A DNA stretch of 7,793 bases from UBA6770 sp965661115 (GTDB lineage Bacteria > Bacteroidota > Bacteroidia > Flavobacteriales_G > Salibacteraceae). The notes beneath the pieces are model-generated. The model did not search any database and was not told the DNA's origin. It saw nothing but the letters and a program-made list of their open reading frames with translations. The position numbers and the translations under genes were made by a program. Positions 6,611-7,793 of the stretch are shown here, piece by piece (position 1 is the stretch's first letter; every line of letters starts with the position of its first letter). The stretch spans positions 1-7,793 of the forward strand of contig CBFICO010000112.1 of the NCBI GenBank assembly GCA_965661115.1, written 5' to 3'.

Positions 6611-7231
6611 ATGACGTTTAAAACTGAACAAGAAAAATTCTGGGCAGGAAGCTTTGGAGTTGATTACATAGAAAGAAATAAAAGTGCTGAGTACTTAGCA
6701 TCAAACCTCAACTTTTTCTCAAAAGCGCTGCAAAGAGTTGGTACGCCAACATCCATTTTAGAATTTGGAGCAAACATTGGCATGAACCTAAAAGCCATTA
6801 AATTGCTTTTCCCGAATATTGAATTGTCGGCTATAGAAATAAACGATCAAGCGGCAGAGGTTTTAAAAGAAACTATTCCAGCCGATAAGATTAATCACTG
6901 CTCTATTTTCGATTTTGAACCTACAGAAAAAGTGGAATTATCCCTTATTAAAGGAGTATTGATTCACATTAACCCCGACATGTTAGATACGGTTTACACC
7001 AAATTGTACGAGGCGAGTAGCAAGTACATTTTGTTGTGCGAATACTACAACCCCGCTCCAGTTGCTATTCCGTACAGAGGGCATGACGATAGGTTGTTTA
7101 AACGCGATTTTGCAGGTGAATTGATGGATAAATATCCAGACCTAAAACTGATAGATTACGGCTTTTCGTACAAAAGAGACCCTGCATTTCCGCAAGACGA
7201 CATTACTTGGTTCTTGATGGAGAAAAAGTAG
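6611..7231 (+). CDS. Pseudaminic acid biosynthesis-associated methyltransferase (TIGR03587-like)
   Basis: This is a 206-residue class I S-adenosylmethionine-dependent methyltransferase, predicted to be cytosolic. The N-terminus KTEQEKFWAG (4-13) with DYIERN (18-23) is typical of the family named for its location beside pseudaminic acid genes. Motif I is SILEFGANIG (48-57), in which EFGANIG replaces the usual ExGxGxG, as is normal for this group. The acidic residue after strand 2 is probably Glu76 (AIEIN). The core continues with KGVLIHINPD (114-123), CEYYNP (143-148), YRGHDDRLFKRDFAGE (155-170) and the end FPQDDITWFLMEK (193-205). All expected motifs are present and the length is right. The exact acceptor is not established; the family is presumed to act on pseudaminic acid or a related nonulosonic sugar, or its glycoconjugate. 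None of the core pse sugar genes are visible in this window. The gene is 17 bases behind the 526-residue unknown, so the two are probably co-transcribed. Confidence 0.87.
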   Translation: MTFKTEQEKFWAGSFGVDYIERNKSAEYLASNLNFFSKALQRVGTPTSILEFGANIGMNLKAIKLLFPNIELSAIEINDQAAEVLKETIPADKINHCSIFDFEPTEKVELSLIKGVLIHINPDMLDTVYTKLYEASSKYILLCEYYNPAPVAIPYRGHDDRLFKRDFAGELMDKYPDLKLIDYGFSYKRDPAFPQDDITWFLMEKK

Positions 7232-7243
7232 AAAGCGGCGTCT

Positions 7244-7453
7244 TTGGAAACAAATAACAAAACCACTGCTCTAATTCTGGTGATGAGTGCCATCGCCAGT
7301 TTGGTAGGCTTTGTTTTAATGTAAGCTTCTCCCCAATCTGAAATAGCTCCAAAACTAGCGTTAGGTGGTTCGGCAATTAGTCAGTTAGCCGGCATTTTGT
7401 ACCTATGGCCAAGCGCCACCATAACCCAAAAAAAATACGGAAGTTCATTATAG
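7244..7453 (+). pseudogene. Possible broken small membrane-protein gene
   Basis: From a TTG at 7244 one frame reads ETNNKTTALILVMSAIASLV then GFVLM, and meets TAA at 7322-7324. The same frame then continues ASPQSEIAPKLALGGSAISQ, LAGILYLWP and so on to TAG at 7451-7453. Both halves look like membrane helices with protein-like composition. This suggests a two-helix protein of about 70 residues interrupted by one nonsense codon, or a 26-residue small protein followed by decayed sequence. The end overlaps the start of the next gene by 49 bases in another frame. No family is recognised and there is no ATG near the beginning, so confidence is low. Confidence 0.3.
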
Positions 7454-7776
7454 CTTCTGTTTTACTCACTGCAATAGGTGGTTTTATTTATCAATACGCC
7501 AATACAATTGGTAGCGTGCTTTCTTTTACTGGGTATGTTGGTGTAATAGGATTGTATTTCATTCATTTTGCTCAGAAACGATTTAGAAGCAAGCTCGATA
7601 TTGTAAAATTAATTTGGGTGGTGCTCACGTATATGCTGATTCTAGTACACTTTATTTTTCCTAATTTACCTACAGATTTGGAATACCTCACTACTCCTCT
7701 GCTTTGGTATGGCGCTTATTTGTTTTACCGCCAGAAAGAGGATGCGGATTCGGATAGGAAAAAAGCTGGTTGGTGA
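7405..7776 (+). CDS. Small four-helix membrane protein of unknown function
   Basis: The 123-residue product starts MAKRHHNPKKIRK, a basic cytoplasmic tail. Four hydrophobic segments follow: about 13-31 (FIIASVLLTAIGGFIYQYA), 36-56, 66-85 (IVKLIWVVLTYMLILVHFIF) and 94-108. It ends in a charged tail, QKEDADSDRKK. This layout predicts an inner-membrane protein with both ends in the cytoplasm. I do not recognise the family. It lies 173 bases after the methylase on the same strand, and the frame before its ATG overlaps the broken gene at 7244-7453. An ATG at 7785 (MKY, running off the window) may begin another gene 8 bases after its stop, which would make this part of an operon continuing to the right. 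Confidence 0.65.
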   Translation: MAKRHHNPKKIRKFIIASVLLTAIGGFIYQYANTIGSVLSFTGYVGVIGLYFIHFAQKRFRSKLDIVKLIWVVLTYMLILVHFIFPNLPTDLEYLTTPLLWYGAYLFYRQKEDADSDRKKAGW

Positions 7777-7793
7777 GACAGTAAATGAAATAC

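Overview
The window looks like a chromosomal segment of a member of the Bacteroidota, most likely a flavobacterium-like organism. The evidence is the AT-rich base composition, the lack of clear Shine-Dalgarno sequences before the starts, two promoter candidates of the Bacteroidota TTG/TAnnTTTG type, Bacteroidota-like HutH, HisS and EttA proteins, and intergenic GC-rich palindromes of the kind scattered through flavobacterial genomes. No plasmid, phage or CRISPR features are visible.

The left part is read on the minus strand. It holds hutH (histidine ammonia-lyase, cut by the window edge), a REP-like two-hairpin element, and hisS (histidyl-tRNA synthetase) upstream of hutH. A gene-poor stretch of about 940 bases follows (2209-3148). 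It contains a four-hairpin palindrome, a short perfect hairpin, a tandem-repeat/hairpin element, the N-terminal stump of a Dam-type (D12 class) DNA adenine methyltransferase, and a half-element related to the REP-like repeat. Then comes ettA, an ABC-F translation factor, with its own promoter candidate; its start is best placed at 4837.

The right part is read on the plus strand, divergent from ettA. A 526-residue protein of unknown function is followed 17 bases later by a methyltransferase of the pseudaminic-acid-associated type (TIGR03587-like). The two probably form an operon. The large protein lacks a signal peptide and appears to consist of four tandem beta-rich repeats of about 125 residues. 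This pair is the most interesting part of the window, because it suggests an undescribed partner for a nonulosonate/surface-glycan methylase. The right end carries a probably broken small membrane-protein gene and a four-helix membrane protein of unknown function.

The housekeeping genes (hutH, hisS, ettA) are ordinary. The repeat-rich gap and the 5013-7231 pair deserve a second look.
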